Shown here: piece by piece, positions 1-10,778 of the stretch
Layout of the letters: every line of letters starts with the position of its first letter
How positions within the stretch are numbered: the stretch's first letter is position 1
Origin: Acanthaster planci
Lineage: Eukaryota; Echinodermata; Asteroidea; Valvatida; Acanthasteridae
DNA: 64,000 nucleotides
Reading direction: 5' to 3'
Assembly: GCF_001949145.1 (NCBI RefSeq)
Contig: NW_019091394.1
Location: forward strand, 912,804-976,803
The notes under the pieces: model-generated
Told to the model about the DNA's origin: nothing
Databases searched by the model: none
The model's input: only the letters and a program-made list of their open reading frames with translations
Position numbers and translations under genes: made by a program

Positions 1-2408
1 TCACCAAATTTGCCGCACCTATTTATTGACGTCAAAATTATTCCTGCATTCGTGCGAAGCATGAACTGGCCTTGAATGGGTTATGCCCATGTGTTCTTAG
101 AAGTGTGTGCACATTTCAAAATGCAGAGAATGTGCTAGCGTAACAAGGGAACAACACAGTGAAAAAAAAAAGTTCACCCCATTCAAATTTGGCACACTTT
201 TGGTGTGAAGTTTGAACCGCGAGGTATATCTTTACCAGTGTGCTACCACGTTGTGTAAGTGAACATGTTCAAGCTGTTTGATGCACTTATTTTGCTGATG
301 ACAGTGCTGTTTTGAAGCCAAAAGTGACAAATAGCTACGTCTTTTCAAGATTTAGTTGCTTCGTTCCACAATTCACAACAGCTCACTCTTTCGTTTTCTA
401 TTTGTGACCCGCTCCAGGAAAAGGTGATATAAGTCGCACCATGCATTTACAAGCAATGATCGGCTCAACGTTGGATTAAAAAATTCCTTTTTTTTCCGAC
501 AAAATCATTGAAAATACTAATTTCTTAGTCCATGTGCGAATTTTGAAGGTGGTTGTAACAGAAGAACATGTTGGTGGCAAAGTAAGATTTAAATGCCTAC
601 AACCCACATCAGAGCCAGATATTTCAAAGCCTGTTTTCTAGGTTTTGCAATTTCGATTTCCTGGAACTAATTAATATGCAAATGTGTCATAACTCCGGAA
701 CAGGAAAGGCGACGGAACTCTATCATATACCAAATGAAAGCTTACAATTTTGGCTTTCCAGTCGCGTATGTAACTTGATTTTTTTTTTTTTTTTTTGCAA
801 CTTATATCACCTTTTCCTGAAGCGGGTCATATTTGGAATATTTGGGAAGATGTTCTTAGCTGGGAATTTATTTTCTGTCAAAGGAGACATGTTTCTCACC
901 GTTGAATTTTGGAGCGGTTTTATTTTGACATGTGCCCCTTTCCCCCCAAGTTTGCGATTGTGGCTGATGTCAGAAGTCTTGTCGAACACCCAGGGATAAT
1001 GTAAGAAATTATTCAAGAAATGAACTATAAAGGCACAATTCCACGATACTCTGTTTTTTATACGGAAGTTATATTAAGAGCATAATTCATTTTTGATAAG
1101 TTAGTTTTTAAAAGAGAATTTCTAGTCTAGGAGAGTCGGGCAGCGACAGAGATCGGGAAGCTGCGTTTGAGACTTGCAAATAGTGTGTGCACTGGTTACG
1201 TTCCTCTGAGAGGAACGGAAATATGGAACACTGTAGATATAGTGGGGGTGGGGTTAGGGATATCGGGGGAGGGGAGGAGGTACTGTGCTACTGGTAGATC
1301 AGTGCCTGTAAGTATGTGATCAATGCGTTAGATGTGTTACTGTGTTCTCACTTGTAACATTGGTGCGGTTTTATAGACACTTGTCATACCACAAAAGTCT
1401 CAAGCTCTGTGAGTTGAAATCTTGATTATTGGGGGTTGGCAGCGGGCTTGTGGCTTTGGCCAAGTCCGAGATTCGTGGCTGTGACTCGGGTTTCATGCCA
1501 CTGATGTGCTATCCATAGCCGTAAAGAAAACATTGCTAGAGTCTGTCGCTAGTCAGACTGGATGCAAGACACCATGACAGATACAAGGGCCAAAGTCTGC
1601 CCCTGGTAGTTCATAAGTAAGCATCTATACGTAGGGCCTGAAAAGGATTGTGGTTATTTTGATTTTGTTTGGGTTTCCTGTCTCGTGGTGAGTCGGTGGG
1701 TTTTTTTGAGGTAGACGTAGATAGAAACCAGATGAATGTGAATGAATTGAGGATTTGTTGATGGAAGCATCTGTCAAATAATGTACTTTAAAGAGGCGAT
1801 GGGTTGAAAGGTGGGGAAATGTTCTGCGTCCCAAATTCTGAGAATTCTGCAACTCAGGTGACTTTGTTAGAAGTACATCCAACAATGAAGTCTTTTGTAT
1901 GTTAGCGCGCAAGCCACTTTTCCCATGGTTTCTGATATCCTAATGCTGAACGCAAAGGAATCAGTGATGATACTGTCCTTGACCAAGGCTGGCTTTCTTC
2001 ACGGCTGGACTTACACGTAGCTATCCAACTGTATGAACACAGCTACTCTCTGGCCACCAGCAGTTCATGTGTCAAAAAGATCAGTCTGCCTCCAACAAGG
2101 TTATAAAACAAAACAGGAAGGAATCTTTGTCCTGGGAAGGCTTCATCACAGATCGCTGTTGCATTGATTATGTTAGTAAAGTAGACAAGTATAGAAATTT
2201 CATTGTGGACGGGTCTTCTACGTATTGTATTTTGTATTGATGTTCTTTGGTCTGGTATTGATGTTCTTTGGTCAAAGTCCCACTTTTGAAAGGGAAAGAA
2301 AGTCGTCTTTTTGCTCTCTAAACGTTCCATTTAAACCACTCGAAGAGATCACGTTTTTCGGTCTTGTGAGGCTGCCTTGAATGTGTTGGCAACTTTTTCG
2401 TTGACGAG
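1..2408. other. Non-coding DNA at left edge, no gene recognised
   Basis: No reading frame here has coding character or resembles a family I recognise. The stretch is AT-rich with homopolymer runs, such as poly-T near 780-795, and holds one foldback element (401-832). It could be an intron upstream of the possible exon at 2424-2638. Confidence 0.5.
401..832. repeat. Foldback/MITE-like element
   Basis: The sequence at 401-434 (TTTGTGACCCGCTCCAGGAA and onward) returns as a near-perfect reverse complement at 799-832. The two copies act as terminal inverted repeats around about 360 bp of AT-rich DNA without an ORF. A single arm of the same family lies near 21307-21348, so this is an interspersed repeat. 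No transposase is present, which suggests a non-autonomous DNA transposon. Confidence 0.6.
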
Positions 2409-2423
2409 GTAACGTAACTCTAG

Positions 2424-2638
2424 CAAACGAGGCAGCCGAGGAGTTTTTCTCCTGGTCGGAGTATAGTGATTTCGCTTTCACACTGTTCTCGGCCCGGCAT
2501 CGCATCTCACGCGACTCGCATCCCGCACTTAATGATGACAAGTCGAGTTGCACTATGGAGGGAAAGAAGAAGTGGACACTCCTGTACGAGGGCCGCAGCC
2601 CGAGGGGAAAAAAAATGAAAAAGAGAAAAAAAAATTAA
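2424..2638 (+). CDS. Possible C-terminal exon of an unrecognised protein
   Basis: This frame is open from about 2405 to a TAA at 2636-2638 and is GC-richer than its surroundings. It encodes about 71 residues, beginning with an acidic and aromatic stretch (EEFFSWSEYSD) and ending in a very basic tail (GKKMKKRKKN). Acceptors are available after CTCTAG (exon from 2424) or after GACGAG (exon from 2409), both giving the same phase. An AATAAA at 2637-2642 overlaps the stop codon. I do not recognise the protein and found no upstream exons, so it may be a chance ORF or the last exon of a gene starting left of the window. Confidence 0.35.
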
Positions 2639-2642
2639 TAAA

Positions 2643-4440
2643 GTTAGCAATTTTCTAAATGTCCTTAGACTTAACTCTAATGTGTCATTGATGATAGGGC
2701 ACTCAAAGAAAAAAAAAGTAGACTTAAAAGGGGGGTGGTTGTACCAGAGTCAAGTGCTGCAGGTCTGTCAGCCGCTGTTCTCATGTGTCGATGGGCACCA
2801 CGCACCACCCACTTGCGTAAAGGGACCAATAACATTTTTTTGAGGAGTGATTTGTTCCCGGTGAGTGTGTAGTTCCTTCTTCTCTTTAACTACATGTAAC
2901 TTGATCCGGATGTCGGTGTCGGCACTTGCAATGGGCCTTTTGTTCAGGTCACACATCTGTCGGCAGTTTGCAAGGAGACATGACAAACTGACTTTACGAG
3001 CAGTGCCTGAGATCACAAACACATCAAAACCTGGTCGTGGAAGCGTTATATTCAAATTTGTCGACTGCGCGATTTTTTTTTTTAATAATATGTAACGCTG
3101 TCTTGTTTTTATTGGGCATTTTGCGTGTTTTATTTCTTCACTATGTAACAACACTGTATGTAGCATGTTTTAAAGATTCTGTTTTACATTGTACGAAGAT
3201 TAGTCAGTCGCGCAGACAAGGCAAAACAAAAACATAATGTTGGCACTACTACGGTGTAACTGTTGTAGGGTTGTGCAAGTTTTAAATATGCATTGATTTT
3301 TTTTTCTCAAGTAAATACTTCCATTATTTTATTTGTGTTAGCAACCATTTTTTGCCAAATTGATAGGATGCAGTTGACTGAAGCCTAGATCCTGACTAAC
3401 CTGGGCCAAGAGCGTACCGGTGGTCTGTGGCGGTTACCTTTTTATCAGGTGGGGGAAAGAGAGGAAATTCATTCGATACCACAGCTGTGCGGTCCATCCT
3501 GTGCGCCGAGCAAAGAGTTGGGGAGGAGGGTAGATTTTACAGAGTCGCCGTAGCTGGAAGCTTGACGAGTATTGAAACAAACCTTTGCTTGGCACAAATA
3601 GTGCTCCGGTCAAAGTATCATGCAAGGCGCATTGCTTTTCACCGGTTCTCAGTCAACTCGTGCTGGTTCTCGGTAAACTTTTGCTGAATGCACAACTGTG
3701 CTAAGCAATGATTGCTTCTCAGTGGTTTCCGTGAAACTTGGCCCCCCCTGGCTGAGAGAACTGTAGTGTTTTGGCTGTCTTCAAGGTAGCCGAGTCATGG
3801 ACCCACAATTTTGGGGCTTTTGTTGTAAAAAGCCCCAACTGTAAAAAGTGGGCATCAGTATTGCGATCAAGAGACACAAGTTTGGCACGGACAACATCTG
3901 TGAGCAGTCGGTCGTGCCCAATTTGACTGGATGTCGACACGGCGCCATTAAGATCTCCAAAAATCCCAATTCTTTTTCCCCCTGGAAAACTTATTTACAG
4001 TCCCAGCTGATTGGACTTTATCACAGGTTCTGCAGTTGGACTCTTGAATACAAGGGAAATCGTTTGCATATTAAAAAAAAAAATGTTCGGCGTTGCTCAC
4101 TCCGTGTAATTGGAAAACTTTAACAAATAATATAAGGCCTTCCTTTTTTCCTGAATCTTTTTCTCTGTTCTTGTCTAGTGCAAATTAGCCTTTTCATTGG
4201 TTCCCAGAGATCAGTTAACTGTGTACAATGGTGTTGGACAAAATACAGTGAAGGGACTTGAGTGTTAGGATGTTGTATATGTCAGTAGGACAGATCTGCA
4301 ATTTCATGGATTTGTATTTAGAAATAAAGATCATGATCCCAGAATCAAACTTTTCTGAACTGGTGTCTTGAGCTTATTACTGGTGTGGAAAATGTCAACT
4401 ATTGTGTATCCATTTGGAATAAAGAAATAAGGCATTTTTG
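2643..4440. other. Non-coding stretch, possible + strand 3' UTR
   Basis: No coding exon was recognised. Its right end carries + strand poly(A) signals, so it may be the 3' UTR or downstream flank of the possible gene ending at 2638. Short ORFs here have no coding character. Confidence 0.3.
4323..4423 (+). terminator. Two + strand poly(A) signals
   Basis: AATAAA hexamers at 4323-4328 and 4418-4423 fit the 3' end of a + strand transcript. They would make the left-hand gene convergent with CLNS1A, whose own poly(A) signals face them a few hundred bases to the right. Confidence 0.35.
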
Positions 4441-4802
4441 AGTTTCCAAATCAGTGTTAGATCCTTGGGGAACATTCAGGTCCCGTTTGTTTCACACGGA
4501 TCTGGATCTCGATCAGTGGTCCCAAAGCCGGTTCACTCCATCCGTTTGACGGGTTCAGGTGTCAGCAGACCGACGACAGATAGCTGTGATTCAATCCACA
4601 GTAGAAAGGCAGGGCAATATTGTGACAAAATACCTTGCTTATGGACACAAGCAGCACACCCCTGCTCTGCCCTCGACTGGTAGAAATTACCTTAAAAATC
4701 TCGCGTTTTACACGACAGACTAAGCCTCCTGGGAAGCATGTGGGTCTTCTACACAACAAAAAATTAAACAAGAGAGGGTTTTGTAACAAACAACGGAAAT
4801 GC

Positions 4803-4808
4803 TTTATT
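4803..4808 (-). terminator. Candidate CLNS1A poly(A) signal
   Basis: TTTATT on the + strand is AATAAA on the minus strand, about 490 nt beyond the CLNS1A stop codon. Alternative minus-strand AATAAA hexamers lie nearer the stop, at 4958-4963 and 5201-5206. The 4809-5296 stretch is therefore the likely 3' UTR. Confidence 0.4.
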
Positions 4809-5296
4809 TACATTACTTGTAAACAATACTTCTGTTTTGAGTGGAAAGCCTAGACCAATTTGACACAATTTCGGTGATAAATTCATTGAAATTTCTGAGA
4901 TTTTTTGGATGCTTTTCCAATATCAGCATTTAGTTTTTCCACATTTGATATTTGGGGTTTATTGGAGAATTTGGTATAAAAAGAATTTGGTATGAAATGA
5001 CTATTCCACTATTAGTAACAAAATAACATTCCTCGTTAAACATCTAGCCTTTCTGCCGGTACACAAGCAGTCCAAGTCCAATGTACCCAACCCTCGTGAC
5101 AGGTATCAGCTGTGTGTTTGAAGCCTTGCAAGTACTGTCCAATGATCCAGGTCCTTTTTTGAAATCTAATCGACTGAAACATCTGGGAACAAGACAGGGA
5201 TTTATTCCAAGAAGCTAACTTCTTCAAGGACTAGGGAGGCAGGAAAAAAAAGGCCAATGTGGAGACACTGTAAGAGGAATGGCGAGTGAGGAGTGG

Positions 5297-5373
5297 CTAG
5301 TGATCGGGTTCCATTTCAGCATCGGCATCTGCAAACTGTCCCGTGTCCATGGCCTCTTCCTGTGCTCCGGAAT
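5297..5373 (-). CDS. CLNS1A: CLNS1A coding exon 6 (last)
   Basis: It encodes the C-terminus ending TGQFADADAEMEPDH then TAG at 5297-5299. This matches the conserved acidic end of pICln (GQFEDADVDH in human). The acceptor is GTTAG and it enters in phase 1. Confidence 0.88.
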
Positions 5374-8300
5374 CTAACCACGTGGACAAGAAGAAAACAG
5401 GGGTCCACATCGAGCTTGAAATATGTTGATATTACATTTGTATAATGGACCAGCAGTGAGGGCGACAGTTACTGTCTAGAGCCCGGGGGATTGTAACTGA
5501 CAAGAGGCAAAGCCCCGCTTACCGAGCCTCAAGGCACATTTTTCCCCTCTGTCCTTCCGGCCTCTCTGCCACAATGTAATTTAAGGGCAGTCCTTACTTG
5601 ACCAGTTGCACATTAGCGCAACCAAATGTGACCCATTACCTAAAGTTACTTATGAAGAAGTTAGAGCATGGAGACAAATAACACAACTCTCCTTAGGCAT
5701 CTTGCGATTGGTACTCGGTAATAGTTCGTTTAACATGGCAAGGAACCATTGAGAAAGGTGGAAGTGCAACCCCTCAATTGCCTGTATCTACCAATGGACT
5801 GACAATACAAGACAGGAATTTAGGGTCAATTTTAAGAGCAAAAACAGAGTCATTAAGGAAAAACTACGTCATACTCACTTTGGAGCGGGCTACCAAATAT
5901 CAAAGGGTCTGGTCCTTGTATTTGAGTCCACGGTAAAAAAAATGGTCGAACCCAATAAGCCTTTGCCGAGTTAAATTTGAACAAAATCTGGTGCACTGTA
6001 TTCTTTAAATTCACATGAACATTACAATTTGAATTCTCCATACTAAAGACACTGTTGCTATATCTCGTGATTCCGTACAAGGGTTTCCTTAGTTACTTAA
6101 GAGACGCCTTGCCTCAATACACTGTTTTCAACGGATAAGATGGTAACAAAGGAACCAGTCTATTCCAGAGATGGTGGTCGCAATGCGAAAGCTTCCCCGA
6201 ATCACGAGGTATAGCAACAGTGTCTTTAGTCTGGGGAATTCAAATTGCTATGTTTATGTGCAATCAGATAACTCAGTGTACCAGATTTTATTCACATTCA
6301 ACTCACAAAAGGCTTATTCATTCTCACCTGCTAACTGTGAAGCCGTCTTGATCACACCGCTGCCTACATGCCCATTCAGACTGGCACTTGCTTGTCCCTG
6401 TGTGTCTTGACCTGCGACCTCACTGACCCTTGACCCCTCCACACCCTCTGCTCCTTCCTCCAAGTCTGAACCCTCCTCTGCATCCTCTGGGTGAGAAAAG
6501 AAGAGAGATTCAAACATGGCAGCTGAGGTTGGAGATGTCACAGCTTTGAATCAGGGACAGAGAACAGAGTATGTTTTTGACGACAAATTTTGGGAGGAGA
6601 CCTTGACCTCATACCAAATTCGTCTCCGTAGTCCTCATCTGAAGGTTCTGAGTCGTCTGGATCGGGATGAAGTGTCTGGCAACTGGACATCGCTGAAAAC
6701 ATCTGCTCCACTGAAAAAGGGAAAGAACAAATTACGGAATACACCAGCACAGTTTGGGCTACCAACGTTGAGGTTGACACTCCACAAAATTTGGCCCCCG
6801 AGTCCCTTTTTTTGCAAGAATCTCTCCACGTTCTCCAAAAAACCTCCACGGAGTAGAAACACTATGACATTCTATGTGCTGAAATTTTCAAGCTTACTTT
6901 CAGACTTTCAACACATCGTGGATTGTAATCGCGGTGAGTTCAGGGGCCACGCCCCAGTATTGTAAAGGCAGGAAGTTCCCGAAAGGAACACTGCGTGAGC
7001 CACGAGTTACAAAATATCTGGCCCTTAATCATTTTTCTGAACACTGCCTGTGGTAACTCTTCCATCAGTGCTGATAAGCCTGCATTGATCTCGTGCACAA
7101 ATTCCTCCATAAAGCTTGGGCATTAGGCATTTTTGGAATCTTGTGCTCGGAACTAGGTCTGGGTCACTGCCAGTTGCAAATACTTGACGCTTGTTGACGA
7201 CGGACACGGCCGCAGCCCTGGACATTGCCGGAAGCTCGTTCGGACGAGACCTCACCTTCCGAAACCATGCTCATTTCACCTTGAGCTGCCAGTGGATTGT
7301 GAAGGACCTGGGAAAGTATCAGGTCACACTAATTGTAAAATGCCTATCACATGTGAGCTTACACGCTTGTTTGTCGTCGGGGATAAATCTGAACTCCCTG
7401 ATCGCCCCATCTACGTCTTCCTCTGTTCCGTCTTCGTTGTTGTCTCCTGCCCCTCCGCTGTCTCGGAAACTTGGGATCTGCAGGGGTAAAACGAATTCAA
7501 GAAAGTCTGAGAACATGACAAGGTCACTGGGATGCCAGTTTTCTAATGAAAACCTTCAAAAGGCACCTGTGTCTCCGTTAACCTCATTTGCAATGTCTGT
7601 GTTACTATTTTAAGAAGCACTTTTTTTTTAATCCAGGGAGAAATGCCAATAATGTATTGGTTTGTGCACGAAAAACTGCTGAACTTTTTAAAAAAAAAAT
7701 ATTGCTAGTCCGAGCTCTTTTTTTAATTGATTATTGTTGTTGATGGCCAGTGCTCAACCCTTGTTCGGAAATGTTTTCTGTGAGTAAAGTCTTGGTTCCC
7801 AATTTCAACAGAAAACCCAATGTACTGAACCACGTCTTCCCTGGATGACTTCTCAGCAACAGCGCCCTCTATCATCCAGAAAAGCATGGACAATTTTGAA
7901 TGTTAAAAGAAGGGCACTTTTTAACACTTTTAACTCAGAAGGAATGTCAGATAGCTTACACACATTTAAGAATCTAAAGCCGGAGAAAGAGTGCATTTTT
8001 GAAAAATTCACTGCTGCCACCCTTTAAAATGACTGGAATAGTCTTGTGATGGGCATTCAAGGACCTGTGTGCAATGCCCATGGCTATGACACTGCTCCTG
8101 GACAAAGACAAAGATTTTCAAGTGCAGAAATCGGAAAAGTGCCGAGTTCCTGCCGGAGTCTCACGTTGAAAGGTGACACATCGCCCTCAATGGTCCAGCC
8201 ACAGGGCTGATGACGTGAACTTTACCTGCAGTATTTCCGGCATGACGGCTGCATCGATCATGAGGTAGAGACACTCGTGGGGGAAGGCAGTCAGATCCCT

Positions 8301-9433
8301 GGACACGGCATGTAGTGAGATAGCCGGGTAGGGTACCTTCAGACCTTGTCCGGTTGCATTGATCCACGCTACGCAGCTTAAGGCAAAGGAAAATGCATTT
8401 ACGCATATATGACTTAGGTTTCATGAACGGAATTTGAAGATTTCAGTCTATCGGCGGACACACTGGGGAAAGTTCCAGCGCGTGGCTGACTGTGCAAGAT
8501 CATTGATTTACAAATACATGCTCAGTAACCATGGTAACTGGCCTTTTTCCCAAGAGATTGAGGGAAACAGGGAAATGCGGAATTGACAGGTACCGTTGTA
8601 TTAGGATTCCTACTTGGCTTCATGGTCATGCTTGTCGCTGAACATCAATTGGAAAAAACTCCAACATATGGACTCCGCTTAACACCATGTGCACAAACCT
8701 TAAGCAGTGAAGTATGTTTTTTTTTAATGAATAGACTTTTTAGGATATTTATTGCTGTCAGGTGGTCACTGCCGGGAAAAACATCAGTGCACAGTGACGT
8801 CCATATGATATTCTTTTCCTTCAGTTCAGAAATTCAGAACCTGATCAAATTCACAAACATGACAAATTAATCCTGCAAATTGGGTATAACAAAATGGAGT
8901 TTCATATACCAATATCTACACAAATTCTATGAGACTCGCTTGAAAATTTCAGTTTTTCAAACTTGTAGGCCTAACACTTAGTAGGCCTAAATTAGCATGA
9001 TTAGTAAATACCTTTTTATCTGCACATTTTGCAAGGAAAAACTAGTCCGGTGTCCGCATATAGAGCTTTTCCCACCACCCCAAAAAACATTACATTAACG
9101 TGATTAACCTTTTGAGTTTGACTAATTCAACTGTAGCCTACTTCGAATTAAAACAGAACTAAAAAAAAAACTGATCATCCGAACCGTAACGTATACAAAA
9201 CGAACGAGACCTCGGGGGCTCTGAACGCAACTAACGTTAAACATGTGCACTGTATCATGCACGGTACGGTTCAGACTTCAGACATTGACAGTCGAACAAT
9301 AAATTTTCAACTACCTCTCAGCGATGAACAGAGAGCCTTTCCCCAGATTTTCTCGCTCCACATGGAGGAGGACGTTGTTCTGCTGGTGTTTCAATCCCTC
9401 AACAGGTGGGTGGATGGGCGCAAGAAGCGACAT
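5297..9433 (-). CDS. CLNS1A: Methylosome subunit pICln (CLNS1A)
   Basis: pICln binds Sm proteins and the PRMT5 methylosome and chaperones snRNP assembly in the cytoplasm. Older work also linked it to swelling-activated chloride current. Six coding exons on the minus strand join in phase: 9315-9433, 8226-8376, 7363-7477, 6615-6710, 6328-6486 and 5297-5373. They give about 238 residues against 237 in human. The N-terminal half is the PH-like fold, with EGLKHQQNNV, GKGSLFIAES, YPAISLHAVSRD and REFRFIPDDK all matching the family. It is followed by MFSAMSSCQTLHPDPDD and an acidic stretch. The C-terminus (TGQFADADAEMEPDH) matches the family end. The family's segment with TFYTYEEGLSHLTAEG is absent; exon 5 supplies an acidic, Gly/Ser-rich stretch of similar length instead. 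The start ATG aligns with the family start. The gene is divergent from TMEM164. Confidence 0.92.
5946..6325. repeat. Foldback element in CLNS1A intron 5
   Basis: A stretch at about 5946-6084 recurs as its reverse complement at about 6186-6325, roughly 85-90 percent identical by eye. Both copies carry the core ATAGCAACAGTGTCTTTAGT in opposite senses. The spacer is about 100 bp. It ends only a few bases from exon 5. There is no ORF of transposase type, so it is probably a MITE. Confidence 0.65.
6328..6486 (-). CDS. CLNS1A: CLNS1A coding exon 5, divergent
   Basis: This exon is exactly 159 nt, phase 1 at both ends, with good splice sites (TCTCACCCAG and GCAG|gtgaga). It encodes an acidic and then Gly/Ser-rich segment (DAEEGSDLEEGAEG) that does not resemble the matching human region. 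Phase and length favour a real exon, but the family-typical sequence is missing. Confidence 0.65.
6615..6710 (-). CDS. CLNS1A: CLNS1A coding exon 4
   Basis: It encodes LEQMFSAMSSCQTLHPDPDD followed by an acidic tail. The MF-AM-x-C-LHPDP pattern is diagnostic for pICln. The acceptor is TTTTTCAG and the donor is G|gtatgag (phase 1). Confidence 0.92.
7363..7477 (-). CDS. CLNS1A: CLNS1A coding exon 3
   Basis: It encodes an acidic loop (DNNEDGTEEDVDGA) followed by REFRFIPDDKQA, the last conserved strand region of pICln. The donor used is GTAAGC at 7357-7362. A GTGTAAG reading two bases earlier would break the frame of exon 4. Confidence 0.9.
8226..8376 (-). CDS. CLNS1A: CLNS1A coding exon 2
   Basis: It encodes about 50 residues, including KVPYPAISLHAVSRD and CLYLMID, which correspond to the conserved PH-like core. 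The acceptor is TTAAG and the donor is CAG|gtaaag. It enters in phase 2 and leaves in phase 0. Confidence 0.92.
8377..9314 (-). other. CLNS1A intron 1
   Basis: This intron of about 940 bp is AT-rich. It contains short TAGGCCTA words and poly-T or poly-A runs, with no ORF or element that I recognise. Confidence 0.7.
9315..9433 (-). CDS. CLNS1A: CLNS1A coding exon 1
   Basis: It encodes residues 1-39 plus two bases of codon 40, from the ATG at 9433 (MSLLAPIHPPVEG). The consensus donor follows GCTGAGAG. The encoded ENLGKGSLFIAES matches the first strands of the pICln PH-like domain. Confidence 0.9.
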
Positions 9434-10400
9434 TTTAAACAGCGTTTTGCGGTCGCCACTGTAGGACAATGTGCGATGTCAACTGAAATTCTCGTACATA
9501 AAACAGCCGCTCACGTATATCACAAGTTCAATGAATGAAACAAAACGGCCGTAGAGGTATGATTAACATCTTGGCGGCGCCCTTTACATCGCCCGTTAAA
9601 TTTATGAGCTGAGCAGGTACAGTACTTATGCATAAAAATAATAATACATGGTGTGTTTGGGGCGGATATCGGCGCGGCAGAAAAGCCAGGACTCAGGACA
9701 CACACAAGCGCCGGGGCATGTCTGGCGTGATGGAACAATCATGATTTCCTCTTTCCTTTAGTCGTAGAAGATTTACCTTCTACTGGTTCTAGAGATCGTC
9801 GGCATTTATCGGTAAGGAATATATTTATAGGAGGCCGTCCTTAATGATTCAGGGTACACCAACGTGTCCTCCTGGCCTAGCTGCGTCAGTACTACTACTT
9901 GTACTAGGCCTACGTGAGATTTCCTTAATTTATGCTGTCAAGTGTCAGTCAAGTTTTAAAGGCCTACTCATTTGGGAAAGGCACCACCTTGCTAGTTTGT
10001 GTGCAAATTTCATGGGGTTTAAAACTATAAATAAAAACTAAAAAAAGATTACCCTAAAATTGAATAGTTAAAAATGTGTCATCTCTTCTGAGTTTTGGTC
10101 CCAAATTCTACACAAGTTCGTCAAAAAATAATTTAGCACGATCTAAATTGCAAGAAATAAAACATAAAAATAATTCAGGAGAATCTATGGTATCTGTACC
10201 ATTTATTTATGGCAAGAATTAATATTTTTTATTTTTGATGGGTTTTCCTATCCCTAAAACTCAAAGGAATCGTAAGTAAAATTTATAATTCATTTCACTC
10301 TTTGCCTTGTGATGGTTATAAATTAATGGTATAATGTATTTACATGTAACTAATGAGACTTTGTGTGTCTTTCTCTTTGTAAGTCACATCAGGTCCTACA
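9434..10400. promoter_or_regulatory. Divergent promoter region, CLNS1A / TMEM164
   Basis: About 970 bp separate the start codons of two genes read in opposite directions. A GC-rich patch at about 9570-9735 is the best candidate for shared promoter or 5' UTR sequence. A possible 3' splice site (TTTCTCTTTGTAAG) just before 10384 suggests that TMEM164 has an untranslated first exon in this spacer. No TATA box is obvious. Confidence 0.45.
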
Positions 10401-10778
10401 ATGGCTACCCTAGGCAGTTACCTCCAGCCGTCCACATGGCAGCTCGAGTGGGTATGCCACGGGGTGGACCCAAAATTCCCCGGCAATGGGGGGCCTGAGT
10501 GCGCCCGGTTCCTGGACCCTGTCCAGCGTCTCCTAGAGACGGTCCTGGTATTGACCGTCTGCTTCGTGGAGATGCGGCTGACCTGGCCCCGGCTGGACCT
10601 GCCGCCCAGCGTGCTGGAGGCCGTGGAGCGTCACCGGCGGTCGGGCCGGGGGGAGGCAGGCAAACGGGTGCTGCTGGTGGTGCTTTGCCTGGTGTTTGGA
10701 GTGGAGCTGGGTCTGAAATTTGCCACAAAGACTTTCATCTACATGATGAACCCTTGCCATGTACTTACTCTTGTACAG
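10401..10778 (+). CDS. TMEM164: TMEM164 coding exon 1
   Basis: It encodes 126 residues from the ATG at 10401 to LTLVQ, with donor CAG|gtaggt. Two hydrophobic segments (LLETVLVLTVCFVEM and VLLVVLCLVFGVELGL) flank a basic loop. The exon ends just after FATKTFIYMMNPCH, the conserved active-site region. It is far GC-richer than its flanks. Confidence 0.95.

Noticed and set aside
7191-7613. 140-codon + strand ORF over CLNS1A intron 3
   Set aside because: It overlaps CLNS1A exon 3 on the other strand and resembles no family I know. It is most likely a shadow.
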